The notes under the pieces are model-generated. The model saw only the letters and a program-made list of their open reading frames with translations. It was not told the origin of the DNA and did no database searches. Of a DNA stretch of 64,000 nt, positions 1 through 7,253 are shown one piece after another. Origin of the DNA: WLMZ01 sp038227995 (GTDB lineage: Bacteria > Actinomycetota > Acidimicrobiia > Acidimicrobiales > Ilumatobacteraceae); assembly GCA_038227995.1 (NCBI GenBank), contig JBBRPP010000001.1, forward strand, positions 248,001 through 312,000. Reading direction: 5' to 3'. Each line of letters begins with the position of its first letter. The first letter of the stretch is position 1. A program made the position numbers and the translations under genes.

Positions 1-1
1 G

Positions 2-271
2 GTCATCGGGCGACGCATCGTCGCCGGCGCGACCGAGCAGGAAGCGGCGCTGAAGATCCCGGTCACCGCGTACCTGTTGGTGATCACGACGATGACGGTG
101 GTGGCGGTGATGACCGGGCGGTGGTGGGCGATCGCCGGTGCGCTCGCCTTTGTCCTCAGCGACACGCTGCTCGGGTGGCGAGCCTTCGTCCACGAGAAGC
201 GCTGGATGGCCCTCGCCGTGATGGTGACGTACCACGGTGCCCTCGTCGGCCTGGCTCTCAGCCTGCGCTAG
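2..271 (+). CDS. YhhN family membrane protein (lysoplasmalogenase-like), 3' end only
   Basis: The reading frame is open from the left edge of the window to the TAG at 269-271, so the 5' part of the gene is missing. The visible 89 residues contain three hydrophobic segments and the motif region GALAFVLSDTLLG, followed by a conserved-looking VTYHGAL near the C terminus. This pattern (F-x-x-S-D, then T-Y-x-A) is that of the YhhN family, integral membrane proteins that include human TMEM86 lysoplasmalogenases, which cleave the vinyl-ether bond of lysoplasmalogens. Function in bacteria is inferred from the family only. The gene ends convergently with the hydrolase gene downstream, and a strong hairpin lies between them. 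Confidence 0.7.
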   Translation, partial: VIGRRIVAGATEQEAALKIPVTAYLLVITTMTVVAVMTGRWWAIAGALAFVLSDTLLGWRAFVHEKRWMALAVMVTYHGALVGLALSLR

Positions 272-302
272 CCACGATCGGCGAGGACATTCTCGACGGA
301 AG

Positions 303-343
303 CGCGCCGGGTTCGCCTGGCTGGCGAAGGCATACCCGGCGCG
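303..343. terminator. GC-rich hairpin between convergent genes
   Basis: CGCGCCGGGT (303-312) pairs perfectly with ACCCGGCGCG (334-343), and inside it TCGCC (313-317) pairs with GGCGA (323-327), leaving a six-base bulge and a five-base loop. There is no T-run on either side. It sits in the 172-bp space between two convergent genes, so a bidirectional terminator is the simplest reading. The rest of 272-443 shows no gene I can support. Confidence 0.5.
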
Positions 344-443
344 GTCCCTGGTTGGGCCACCCCTCCCATATCTCCACGTGACGAAACGTCGGGTGGCGCG
401 CCGAACTGAGCAGTCGGCTGAGCAGCCGGCGGTCAGCCGACAA

Positions 444-1163
444 TCAGTTCGCGCCGCCGAACCATTGCATCCACGCGTCGCGGGTCTTGGGCTTGAAGAC
501 GTAGTTGTCGGTGCGCAGCGCTTCCATCGTGCCGCTCGACGGCATCGAATACATGTGGCCGGGGTAGACGATCGTGTCGTCGGGCAGGGCGGCGAGCATC
601 TGCAGGCTGTCGAACATCAGCTCGGGGTTGCTGCCGGGAAGGTCGGTGCGACCGCACCCCTCGAGGAAGAGGGTGTCACCGGAGACGAGGCGGCCTTCGA
701 CGAGGAAGCACTGGCTCCCTGGCGTGTGTCCCGGCGTGTGCAGCAACTGCACGTCGATGCCGCCGACGCGAACGTGATCGCCGCCGTCGTGCTGAACGAG
801 ATCGGTGGCCGACACGCCCGTCGTGCGCTGTACCCACGGGGCTTCGTCCCGCTGCAGGTGGACCGCGCACTGGCAGCGGTCGAGCACGGTCGAGATGCCC
901 TCGATGTCGTAACCCATCATCGAGCCGCCGACATGATCGGCGTGATAGTGTGTGGCGAGCACACCCGTGACGCGCATGCCGTCCGCCTCGACGACATCGA
1001 TCAGATCGTTGACCGCGTACGCCGGATCGACCAACAGCGTCTCGCCGGTCGACCTGTCGCCGATCGCGTAGACGAAGTTGACCATCTGCCTCGCGATCGG
1101 GTCCTCGCGGGCGAAATCTCGCCCGGACAACAATTGGCGAAAGTACAACTGTGGCTCGGTCAC
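444..1163 (-). CDS. MBL-fold metallo-hydrolase (glyoxalase II / persulfide dioxygenase-like)
   Basis: The product has 239 residues. It carries the metal-binding signature THYHADH (about residues 71-77), then the HTPGHTPGS histidine and the SGDTLF aspartate further on, and GRTDLPG, which is typical of the glyoxalase II / ETHE1-type branch of the metallo-beta-lactamase fold. Members hydrolyse thioesters such as S-lactoylglutathione or oxidise persulfides with one iron; actinobacteria lack glutathione, so the substrate here is open. The GTG at 1163 is preferred over the in-frame GTG at 1172 because a TATCGT -10 hexamer overlaps the latter and ends exactly seven bases before the former. The gene is divergent from the ProA-like gene and convergent with the YhhN gene. 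Confidence 0.75.
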   Translation of the reverse strand: MTEPQLYFRQLLSGRDFAREDPIARQMVNFVYAIGDRSTGETLLVDPAYAVNDLIDVVEADGMRVTGVLATHYHADHVGGSMMGYDIEGISTVLDRCQCAVHLQRDEAPWVQRTTGVSATDLVQHDGGDHVRVGGIDVQLLHTPGHTPGSQCFLVEGRLVSGDTLFLEGCGRTDLPGSNPELMFDSLQMLAALPDDTIVYPGHMYSMPSSGTMEALRTDNYVFKPKTRDAWMQWFGGAN

Positions 1164-1170
1164 GGCAATC

Positions 1171-1176
1171 ACGATA
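1171..1176 (-). promoter_or_regulatory. -10 element, leaderless promoter of the MBL hydrolase
   Basis: TATCGT on the minus strand ends seven bases before the GTG at 1163, so transcription would begin at or next to the start codon. No convincing -35 element is visible. Confidence 0.5.
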
Positions 1177-1219
1177 CGCGTCGTCGCTGACGCACGTGCG
1201 TCCGAACGGGCGATGGTCG

Positions 1220-1225
1220 TACGAT
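1220..1225 (+). promoter_or_regulatory. -10 element, probable leaderless promoter of the ProA-like gene
   Basis: TACGAT ends nine bases before the ATG at 1235. The spacing is at the long end of the pattern seen in this window, so a zero- to three-base leader is possible. Confidence 0.4.
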
Positions 1226-1234
1226 GAGGCGCCG

Positions 1235-2743
1235 ATGGACCGTGCCCCTGCCCTCGTCAGCCTGCAGCCGGGCCAGATGATCCCGTTCGGCGGTGACCGG
1301 GTCACCGTTGTCGGCGACGAGCTCGCCGCGGCGTTCACGGCGGGTGACCGATTGGTGGTCGTGCAGGACGATGGCGCGCTGTTGCACATCCCTGCCGCAG
1401 AACACGCGCTCGTCACCGCATCGATCGACGGCGCACTCAGCGCGTTCCATCACCTGGCGACCGTCGAGGACGCTCAGATCTCTCACTTCTACGACGCGTT
1501 CGCGACGGCGTTGGAGAACGACGACACCTTTGCAGCCATCGCTGTCGCGAACGCCGCCGATGTCGCAGCGGCATCGGCGCGCGGACGGACAACGACTCGT
1601 CTCGTCCTGACGGCCGCGATGCGGCGCGACATGATTGCCGGCCTACGCGGCTGGCGAGATTCGAAGAGCGGGCGCGACGACACGATCGAGGTCGTCGAAC
1701 ACGACCAGTGGACAGTCACCGCTCGCCGTGCTCCCCTCGGTGTCGTCGGCTTCGTCTTCGAGGGTCGACCCAACGTGTTCGCCGACGCGACCGGTGTGCT
1801 GCGCACCGGGAACACCGCCGTGCTCCGGATCGGCAGCGACGCGTTGCGTACCGCTCGGGCGATCATGGAACATGCCGTTCGGCCGGCGCTCGTTGCAGCA
1901 GGGCTTGCCGAGACGGCGGTGATGCTGATCGACTCGGCGGCCCGATCGGCCGGATGGGCGTTGTTCAACGATCGGCGGATCGCTCTTGCGGTGGCTCGCG
2001 GTTCGGGTGAGGCCGTGGCACAACTCGGCGCGGTGGCTCGTCAGGCCGCGATTCCCGTCAGCCTGCACGGCACGGGCGGGGCGTGGTTGGTGGCCGGATC
2101 GAGCGCCGAGACCGGCGCATTCGGCGATGCAGTCCGTCACTCACTCGATCGCAAGGTGTGCAACACGCTCAACGTCTGTTGCATCGTTTCGGATCGAGCA
2201 ACGGATCTCGTCCCGGCGTTTCTCGCCGCGATCCGCGACGCGGGCGTGGCACGCGAAGCAGCAGCGCGGGTTCACGTCGAACATTCTGCGGCGCCGTTCG
2301 TTCCCGCGGATGCATTTCACGAACGGGTCGCGGTCCGCCGGGCCGATGGCGATGCCGACGAGCCCTTTGCGACACCGCTCGACATGCACCAACTCGGCGT
2401 CGAGTGGGAGTGGGAAGACACGCCAGAGGTCACGTTGGTCGTCGTCGATTCAGTTGCCGCCGCTGTCGCGCTGTTCAACGCTCACAGCCCGCACCTCGTT
2501 GCATCACTCATCAGCGATGATGCACACGAGCACCGTGTGTTCTACGAAACCTGCGACGCGCCCTTCATCGGCAATGGCTTCACACGTTGGGTCGATGGCC
2601 AGTTCGCGCTCAACCGACCCGAACTCGGGTTGTCCAACTGGGAACACGGCCGCCTGTTCGCACGCAGTGCCGTTCTGTCCGGCGACTCGGTGTTCACCGT
2701 GCGGTTGACCGCAACGGTGAGCGACACGTCACTTCGACGCTGA
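1235..2743 (+). CDS. ProA-like aldehyde dehydrogenase with an extra N-terminal region
   Basis: The 502-residue product matches the gamma-glutamyl phosphate reductase (ProA) branch of the aldehyde dehydrogenase superfamily: GVVGFVFEGRPNV (about 169-181) corresponds to the G-x-x-G-x-I-Y-E-x-R-P-N-V signature, and VCNTL carries the probable catalytic cysteine (Cys309). ProA reduces glutamyl-5-phosphate to the semialdehyde in proline synthesis. This protein is some 80 residues longer than usual ProA; the first 75 or so residues look like a separate small domain, and the IPRGG motif expected after the nucleotide-binding part is not present. No proB (glutamate 5-kinase) is nearby. It may be a divergent paralogue acting on another acyl phosphate. 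The start is taken at 1235 because upstream alternatives run into the divergent gene. The 3' end overlaps the convergent Rieske gene by 15 bp. Confidence 0.7.
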   Translation: MDRAPALVSLQPGQMIPFGGDRVTVVGDELAAAFTAGDRLVVVQDDGALLHIPAAEHALVTASIDGALSAFHHLATVEDAQISHFYDAFATALENDDTFAAIAVANAADVAAASARGRTTTRLVLTAAMRRDMIAGLRGWRDSKSGRDDTIEVVEHDQWTVTARRAPLGVVGFVFEGRPNVFADATGVLRTGNTAVLRIGSDALRTARAIMEHAVRPALVAAGLAETAVMLIDSAARSAGWALFNDRRIALAVARGSGEAVAQLGAVARQAAIPVSLHGTGGAWLVAGSSAETGAFGDAVRHSLDRKVCNTLNVCCIVSDRATDLVPAFLAAIRDAGVAREAAARVHVEHSAAPFVPADAFHERVAVRRADGDADEPFATPLDMHQLGVEWEWEDTPEVTLVVVDSVAAAVALFNAHSPHLVASLISDDAHEHRVFYETCDAPFIGNGFTRWVDGQFALNRPELGLSNWEHGRLFARSAVLSGDSVFTVRLTATVSDTSLRR

Positions 2744-3754
2744 GGCCTGCAGCACCGGGTCGACGGCGCTGCGAACGAGCTGGTGGAACTCGCCGAGAGC
2801 GTTCTCGTAGCGAGGGCTGAGCCAGCCGCTCGAGTAGATGCCCGCTTGCAGGTTCTTCTGCACCATCTCGGCCACCCGCACGTCTTCGTCGGCGACTTCC
2901 TCGCTGTCCTTGACGATGCTCTCGATGTCGGCGGCGTCGTCGGCGAAGTAGTACTCGAAGATGAGGTCCGTCTGGCCAGCACCGACCGGGAGCCAGCGCT
3001 CGACCGCCATCCCGCCAGGGAAGATGTCGAACGAGAAGCACGGGAAGAAGTAGCCCCACACGCCGCTCCACACGTGTCCGTCGCGGCGCGGCGCGGTGTG
3101 GATGTTCCAGCGCGGGTCGCCCTTGCCCTCGACTCGATAGCCCAGAGCCTCGACTTCTTTGCTCATTGCCGGATGGACGAGTGGCAGGTGGTAGCCCTCG
3201 AGGAAGTTGTCGTTGTAGACCTTCCAGTTCATCGCGGTGTGGCGGATCGTGCGGCTGTGGAACCGATATCCGTCGGTGGGATATGGCGCACACTCGTCGA
3301 TGAAACCGGCCAGCCATTCGATCAGGTCGGGGAGCGTGGGATCCATGCACACGAAGATGAACCCACGCCACGCCTGGGCCCGCAGCGACGTGAGGCATGT
3401 ACCGGGGGGAGCGTCGGCACCGAAGTCGCGGGCGTTGATGAGCGCGCCGTCCTTGTTGAATGCCCACCCGTGATAGCGGCAGACCAGGTTCGATTGATGC
3501 CCGACGCCTTCCCACACGATGGGGCCGGCGCGATGCGGGCACATGTTGTGAAAGGCTCGCAGCCCGCCGTCGTCGCCACGTTGAACGAAGATCGGCCAAC
3601 CGGCGACGTCTTGAGCGAGGTAGTCGCCGGGGTGTTGCACCTGGTCGTCGGTGCCCACCATGACCCAGGTCTTGGCGAAGATCTGATGCCTCTCGATCTC
3701 CCAGATGGCGGGATCGAGGTAGTACCGAGTCGAGAGTGTCTCAGTCAGGCTCAC
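2729..3754 (-). CDS. Rieske non-haem iron oxygenase, alpha subunit
   Basis: The 341-residue product has a Rieske [2Fe-2S] domain with C72-P-H74 and C92-R-Y-H95, then a catalytic domain whose NDNFLEGYHLPLVHP segment (about 181-195) provides two iron-ligand histidines, His189 and His194. This architecture belongs to the ring-hydroxylating dioxygenase alpha / choline-monooxygenase / betaine N-demethylase group; no small beta subunit or reductase gene is adjacent. The next gene upstream on the same strand is a PuuB-like amine oxidase, which makes an N-dealkylation or amine-catabolic role more attractive than aromatic ring attack, but this is inference. The GTG at 3754 is chosen because TACAAT ends seven bases before it; longer in-frame versions lack homologous sequence. 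Confidence 0.8.
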   Translation of the reverse strand: MSLTETLSTRYYLDPAIWEIERHQIFAKTWVMVGTDDQVQHPGDYLAQDVAGWPIFVQRGDDGGLRAFHNMCPHRAGPIVWEGVGHQSNLVCRYHGWAFNKDGALINARDFGADAPPGTCLTSLRAQAWRGFIFVCMDPTLPDLIEWLAGFIDECAPYPTDGYRFHSRTIRHTAMNWKVYNDNFLEGYHLPLVHPAMSKEVEALGYRVEGKGDPRWNIHTAPRRDGHVWSGVWGYFFPCFSFDIFPGGMAVERWLPVGAGQTDLIFEYYFADDAADIESIVKDSEEVADEDVRVAEMVQKNLQAGIYSSGWLSPRYENALGEFHQLVRSAVDPVLQASASK

Positions 3755-3761
3755 GTCATCG

Positions 3762-3767
3762 ATTGTA
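3762..3767 (-). promoter_or_regulatory. -10 element, leaderless promoter of the Rieske oxygenase
   Basis: TACAAT on the minus strand lies seven bases before the GTG at 3754. It is one of the closest matches to consensus TATAAT in the window. Confidence 0.55.
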
Positions 3768-3940
3768 GTGGGGGAGCCGACGCGGCCAGAGGCACGCCGG
3801 CTTCCCACGGGGTTTGGCGAGCCAGCGATTGGGTGCCGACCGCAATGAGTGCGAGCGATTCGGTGGTGATCGAGGGGCCCCGTCGACGCAGTCGTTCGCG
3901 CCACCGTGATCCACCTTGCGTTTCATGATTTTCGAACCGG

Positions 3941-5338
3941 TCAGTGTTTGGTGAGTTTGCCGAGCACCCAGCTGCGGCGACGCTCAGGGCGACCGTGCTT
4001 GTCCTCGTATCGGTCGGCGCCTTCGGGGAGCCGCAGCGATGCGCGGATCGACAGCCAGCGGATCGGTTCCGGTTCCCATTTTCGCGAGCGGTGGCCCACC
4101 CAGGGCAATGTGGTGAGGTCGGTGTTGCGGCGAAGGATGAGATCGGCGAGCGTGCGACCGGCCAGATTCGTGGTCGTCACACCGTCGCCGACGTATCCGC
4201 CAGCCCATGCCAAACCTGTCGCCCGATCGAGTCCGACGCCGCACTCCCAATCGCGAGGCAACCCCAATGCGCCACCCCAGCGATGCGTGATCGCTGCGTC
4301 GCGCACTTGCGGGAACATGTCGACCAGCGTCTCGCGCAGCTTGTCGTGGACTCGCGTGTCGCGCTCGAACTCGGGTTTGATCGCACTCCCGAAGTGATAG
4401 GGGGCGCCGCGTCCGCCGAATGCGAACCGACCGTCGGCGGTTCGTTGTCCGTAGATGATCATGTTGCGCGCGTCGGCGAAGGTGGCCCGCGACGACAACC
4501 CGATCTCGTCCCAAACCGAGTCCGGGAGCGGCTCGGTGGCGATCATCAGCGAATACACCGGCACGACCGTCCGCTTCTCGCCGGCGAGCGTTGGGGTGTA
4601 TCCCTCGGTGGCGCGGACGATGATGTCGGCCCGAACGGTACCCAGGTCGGTGTTCAGCCGGTGTGGTTCGATGCTGGACACCGTGGTTCCTTCATAGATC
4701 GCGACATCGCGGGCATCGAGCGATTCTGCGAGGCCTCTGACCAATCGCGCCGGGTGGATCGCTGCGCAGTGAGTGGCGAACATCCCGCCGGTCACCTTCG
4801 TGGCCCTCGCGATCTCGGCGACCTCGGCGGCGTCGAGCCAACGCTCGTCCGTCAGCCCGAATGTGGCCGCGTTCGCCAGCTCGGCTCGTACCCGCGGTTC
4901 CTGGGCTGGATTGCGGACGAATTCGAGTCGGCCGCCTTTGGCAAAGTGACAATCGATGCCGAGTGCCGCCGAGGCGGACCCGACCTCGTCGACCGAGTGA
5001 TCCATCGCTCGCTGCATCCGGATCGCAGCGTCGCGTCCATGCCGGGATGCGATGCTGTCGAGGCTCATCGGCAGTATTGCCGAGGCCCAGCCACCGTTGC
5101 GTCCGCTGGCGCCGTAGCCGGCGATGTGGCGCTCGACGATCGCGATCCGCAGGGACGGATCGGCCTGACGCAGGTAATGCGCGGTCCACAGGCCGGTGTA
5201 GCCAGCGCCGACGATGGCGACATCGACGTCGATGTCGGCCGGCAGCGATCGACGCGGCGCCAGCGTGTCAGACGACGGCAACGTGTCGTGCCACAGCGAC
5301 AGCCTCCGGTGGCTGGAATCGGCTGCGGCGCTGGTCAT
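3941..5338 (-). CDS. FAD-dependent amine oxidoreductase (PuuB / DAO family)
   Basis: The 465-residue protein starts with a short tail and then the FAD-binding Rossmann motif GAGYTG (44-49) in an AIVGAGYTGLWTA context, followed by GASGRNGGW, a hallmark of the gamma-glutamylputrescine oxidase (PuuB/OrdL) group. A second FAD-binding region (WAGGYVGDGV) lies near residue 385. Such enzymes oxidise secondary or primary amines to imines. The protein ends in a basic stretch of about 50 residues that also occurs in actinobacterial members. It has its own -10 element inside the end of panC, ten bases after the panC stop. A Rieske oxygenase gene follows 186 bp downstream on the same strand. Confidence 0.8.
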   Translation of the reverse strand: MTSAAADSSHRRLSLWHDTLPSSDTLAPRRSLPADIDVDVAIVGAGYTGLWTAHYLRQADPSLRIAIVERHIAGYGASGRNGGWASAILPMSLDSIASRHGRDAAIRMQRAMDHSVDEVGSASAALGIDCHFAKGGRLEFVRNPAQEPRVRAELANAATFGLTDERWLDAAEVAEIARATKVTGGMFATHCAAIHPARLVRGLAESLDARDVAIYEGTTVSSIEPHRLNTDLGTVRADIIVRATEGYTPTLAGEKRTVVPVYSLMIATEPLPDSVWDEIGLSSRATFADARNMIIYGQRTADGRFAFGGRGAPYHFGSAIKPEFERDTRVHDKLRETLVDMFPQVRDAAITHRWGGALGLPRDWECGVGLDRATGLAWAGGYVGDGVTTTNLAGRTLADLILRRNTDLTTLPWVGHRSRKWEPEPIRWLSIRASLRLPEGADRYEDKHGRPERRRSWVLGKLTKH

Positions 5339-5345
5339 GGGGCCG

Positions 5346-5351
5346 AGACTA
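5346..5351 (-). promoter_or_regulatory. -10 element, leaderless promoter of the FAD oxidoreductase
   Basis: TAGTCT on the minus strand ends seven bases before the ATG at 5338. It overlaps the panC stop codon, so this gene probably has independent transcription as well as read-through from the pantothenate operon. Confidence 0.5.
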
Positions 5352-6236
5352 TTGGATTGGCGAGATCGGAGGGGCCAGAACCGGTTGTGCCGGTGCGATG
5401 ATCGAGCGGTTGTCGATCAGGCGTACATCGCCGAACCAGACAGCGATGACGGCAAGGACCTCGCGTTCGACGACACGAAGCTGGGCGAGCGTGCTCGGGT
5501 CGACGACCTCCGCGTATTCGAGCTTCGCCAACGGTTCATCGGCGACGACGGCGAGGGCGATGCGGTGGATTTCGGCGACGTTGTGCTGTCCACCGGCGAT
5601 GGCCGCTTCCATCGCATCCAACGCGGCGACGACCACCACGGCGGCGCCACGCTGGGCGGTGTCGAGACGGCGATTGCGGCTCGACAGCGCGAGCCCATCG
5701 CGCTCGCGCACGGTCGGGGCACCGATGATCTCGATGCTCATGTCGAGATCGGCGACCATTCTCGTGATCACCGCGAGCTGTTGATAGTCCTTGCGCCCGA
5801 ACACAGCGACGTCGGGTGTGACGGCATTGAACAGCTTGGTGACGACCGTCGTCACGCCGCGGAAGTGTCCCGGGCGTCCTGCACCTTCGAGCGGATCTGC
5901 CAGTGCGCCAGGAACGACGAACGTCTCGAATCCCCGCGGATACATCGCGGGTTGCGTCGGCGCGTAGACGACTGCGACACCCGCCTCGCGACATCGAGCG
6001 AGATCGTCGTCGATCGGGCGCGGATACAGCGTGAAGTCGTCGGGCCGATTGAACTGCAGTTGGTTGACGAAGATGCTCACGACGACGACATCGGCGTGGT
6101 GAGCTGCTGCGCCGATCAACGCGAGGTGGCCTTCGTGGAGTGCGCCCATCGTCGGCACGAGGCCGATCCGGCGACCCGCTGCGCGCTGAACGGTCGCCCA
6201 TGCCCGCATCGTTGCGGGAGTCTCGAGAACGAGCAT
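5349..6236 (-). CDS. panC: Pantothenate synthetase (pantoate-beta-alanine ligase)
   Basis: PanC condenses pantoate with beta-alanine using ATP, the last step of vitamin B5 synthesis, in the cytosol. The 295-residue product has the nucleotidyltransferase signature TMGALHEGH (His34 and His37 of the HxGH type), the pantoate-site region FVNQLQF (56-62; most homologues have proline where this has Gln59), FGRKDYQQL (about 147-154) and the KMSKS-like LALSSRN (about 182-188). Length is normal for the family. It starts 21 bp after panB and is the last gene of the crotonase-peptidase-panB-panC run. Confidence 0.95.
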   Translation of the reverse strand: MLVLETPATMRAWATVQRAAGRRIGLVPTMGALHEGHLALIGAAAHHADVVVVSIFVNQLQFNRPDDFTLYPRPIDDDLARCREAGVAVVYAPTQPAMYPRGFETFVVPGALADPLEGAGRPGHFRGVTTVVTKLFNAVTPDVAVFGRKDYQQLAVITRMVADLDMSIEIIGAPTVRERDGLALSSRNRRLDTAQRGAAVVVVAALDAMEAAIAGGQHNVAEIHRIALAVVADEPLAKLEYAEVVDPSTLAQLRVVEREVLAVIAVWFGDVRLIDNRSIIAPAQPVLAPPISPIQ

Positions 6237-6257
6237 CAGGGCAGCTCGGCCGAAACG

Positions 6258-7151
6258 TCAGTGAAAGCTGTGCGCGTCATCAGGCCAGCTGCCGTCGCGC
6301 ACGTCGGCGACGTAGTTCTGCGTTGCCGCGATCACCTCGGCGGCCATGTTCGCGAACGACTTCGCGAACTTGTAGCTGTTCTCGCTCAACCCGAGCACAT
6401 CGTGGATGACCAGCACCTGACCACTGCAATCGGGTCCTGCGCCGATACCGATCGTCGGGATGCTCAGCTTGCCGGTGATCTCCTTGGCGAGATCGCGCGG
6501 GATGCCCTCGATGACGACGGCGAAAGCGCCCGCTTGCTCGACGGCGTGAGCGTCCTCGATCAACCTCTCGCGCCCACCGGCATCGAAGCCGTCACGCTTG
6601 CCCTGGACCCGATGGCCTCCCATTCGATGGATGCTCTGGGGGGTCAGGCCGATGTGGCCGACGACCGGGATGTCGACGCGCGTGATCGCCGCGATCGCGT
6701 CGGCCATGTTCATCCCGCCCTCGAGCTTCACCGCTTCGGCGCCTTCCTTCATCAACGCGATCGAACTCTCGACCGCCTGCTCCTTGCTGACCTGATACGA
6801 GCCGAACGGAAGGTCGGCGACGAGCATTGCCCTGGGATGAGCCTTGGCCACCAGTCGGGTGTGATACGCCATCTCGGCCAGCGTGACCGGGATGGTGTTG
6901 GCTTCACCCTGCACGACCATGCCGACGGAATCACCGACGAGGATCATGTCGACGCCGGCGCGGTCGACCAGCGCCGCGAACGTCGCGTCGTATGCAGTGA
7001 TCATCGAGATCCGGCGGCTCTCGGCGTGCATTCGGGCGATCTCGGGCATGGTCATCTTGCGACGAGTCGTGACAGCTTGCGTCTGGTCGGAGTTGCCCGC
7101 TTGCGTCTGGTCGGAGTTGCCCGCTTGCGTCTGGTCGGAGTTGAGGGTCAA
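6258..7151 (-). CDS. panB: 3-methyl-2-oxobutanoate hydroxymethyltransferase
   Basis: PanB transfers a hydroxymethyl group from 5,10-methylene-tetrahydrofolate to alpha-ketoisovalerate, giving ketopantoate. The protein contains LVGDSVGMV and VADLPFGSY (metal-binding aspartates), VKLEGG, the GHIGLTPQS and GIGAGPDCSGQ motifs and ends in the family-typical D-x-H-S-F. I place the start at TTG 7151: GAAAGGA lies eight bases before it, whereas the internal ATG at 7055 has no ribosome site. This gives 297 residues and puts three copies of NSDQTQAG at the N terminus; from ATG 7055 it would be 265 residues, also within the family range. A separate promoter and palindrome lie upstream. panC follows after 21 bp. 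Confidence 0.92.
   Translation of the reverse strand: MTLNSDQTQAGNSDQTQAGNSDQTQAVTTRRKMTMPEIARMHAESRRISMITAYDATFAALVDRAGVDMILVGDSVGMVVQGEANTIPVTLAEMAYHTRLVAKAHPRAMLVADLPFGSYQVSKEQAVESSIALMKEGAEAVKLEGGMNMADAIAAITRVDIPVVGHIGLTPQSIHRMGGHRVQGKRDGFDAGGRERLIEDAHAVEQAGAFAVVIEGIPRDLAKEITGKLSIPTIGIGAGPDCSGQVLVIHDVLGLSENSYKFAKSFANMAAEVIAATQNYVADVRDGSWPDDAHSFH
7075..7143 (-). repeat. Three tandem copies of a 24-bp unit at the start of panB
   Basis: Two units (7075-7098, 7099-7122) are identical, and the third (7123-7143) matches for 21 bases before diverging. Read on the coding strand they encode NSDQTQA-G repeated. Because 24 is a multiple of three, changes in copy number would keep panB in frame. Confidence 0.9.
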
Positions 7152-7177
7152 GGCTTTCGTCCTTTCAACCGGCGGCA

Positions 7178-7203
7178 CGTTCCGGAACGCAGTGCAAACC
7201 CTA
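7178..7203 (-). promoter_or_regulatory. panB promoter (-10 TAGGGT) and leader palindrome
   Basis: TAGGGT (7198-7203, minus strand) is a -10 candidate that would start transcription near 7191. Just downstream lies a perfect 12-bp palindrome CGTTCCGGAACG (7178-7189), then the GAAAGGA ribosome site. The palindrome could be an operator or an mRNA hairpin. This would give panBC its own transcription inside the longer operon. Confidence 0.4.
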
Positions 7204-7253
7204 ACCATCGTGCCCGTTGTTCCGCGAACGGGCGAAGCGTCGTGTGACGTCGG

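Noticed and set aside
258..443. Minus-strand 61-residue frame in the first intergenic gap
   Set aside because: Mostly basic, no ribosome site or -10, and it spans the terminator-like hairpin.
7152..7208. PanB start further upstream at 7208
   Set aside because: It would overlap the -10 element and the leader palindrome and has no ribosome site; TTG 7151 has one.
5214..7247. Plus-strand frame of 677 residues
   Set aside because: Antisense to panC and panB, both certain by motif.
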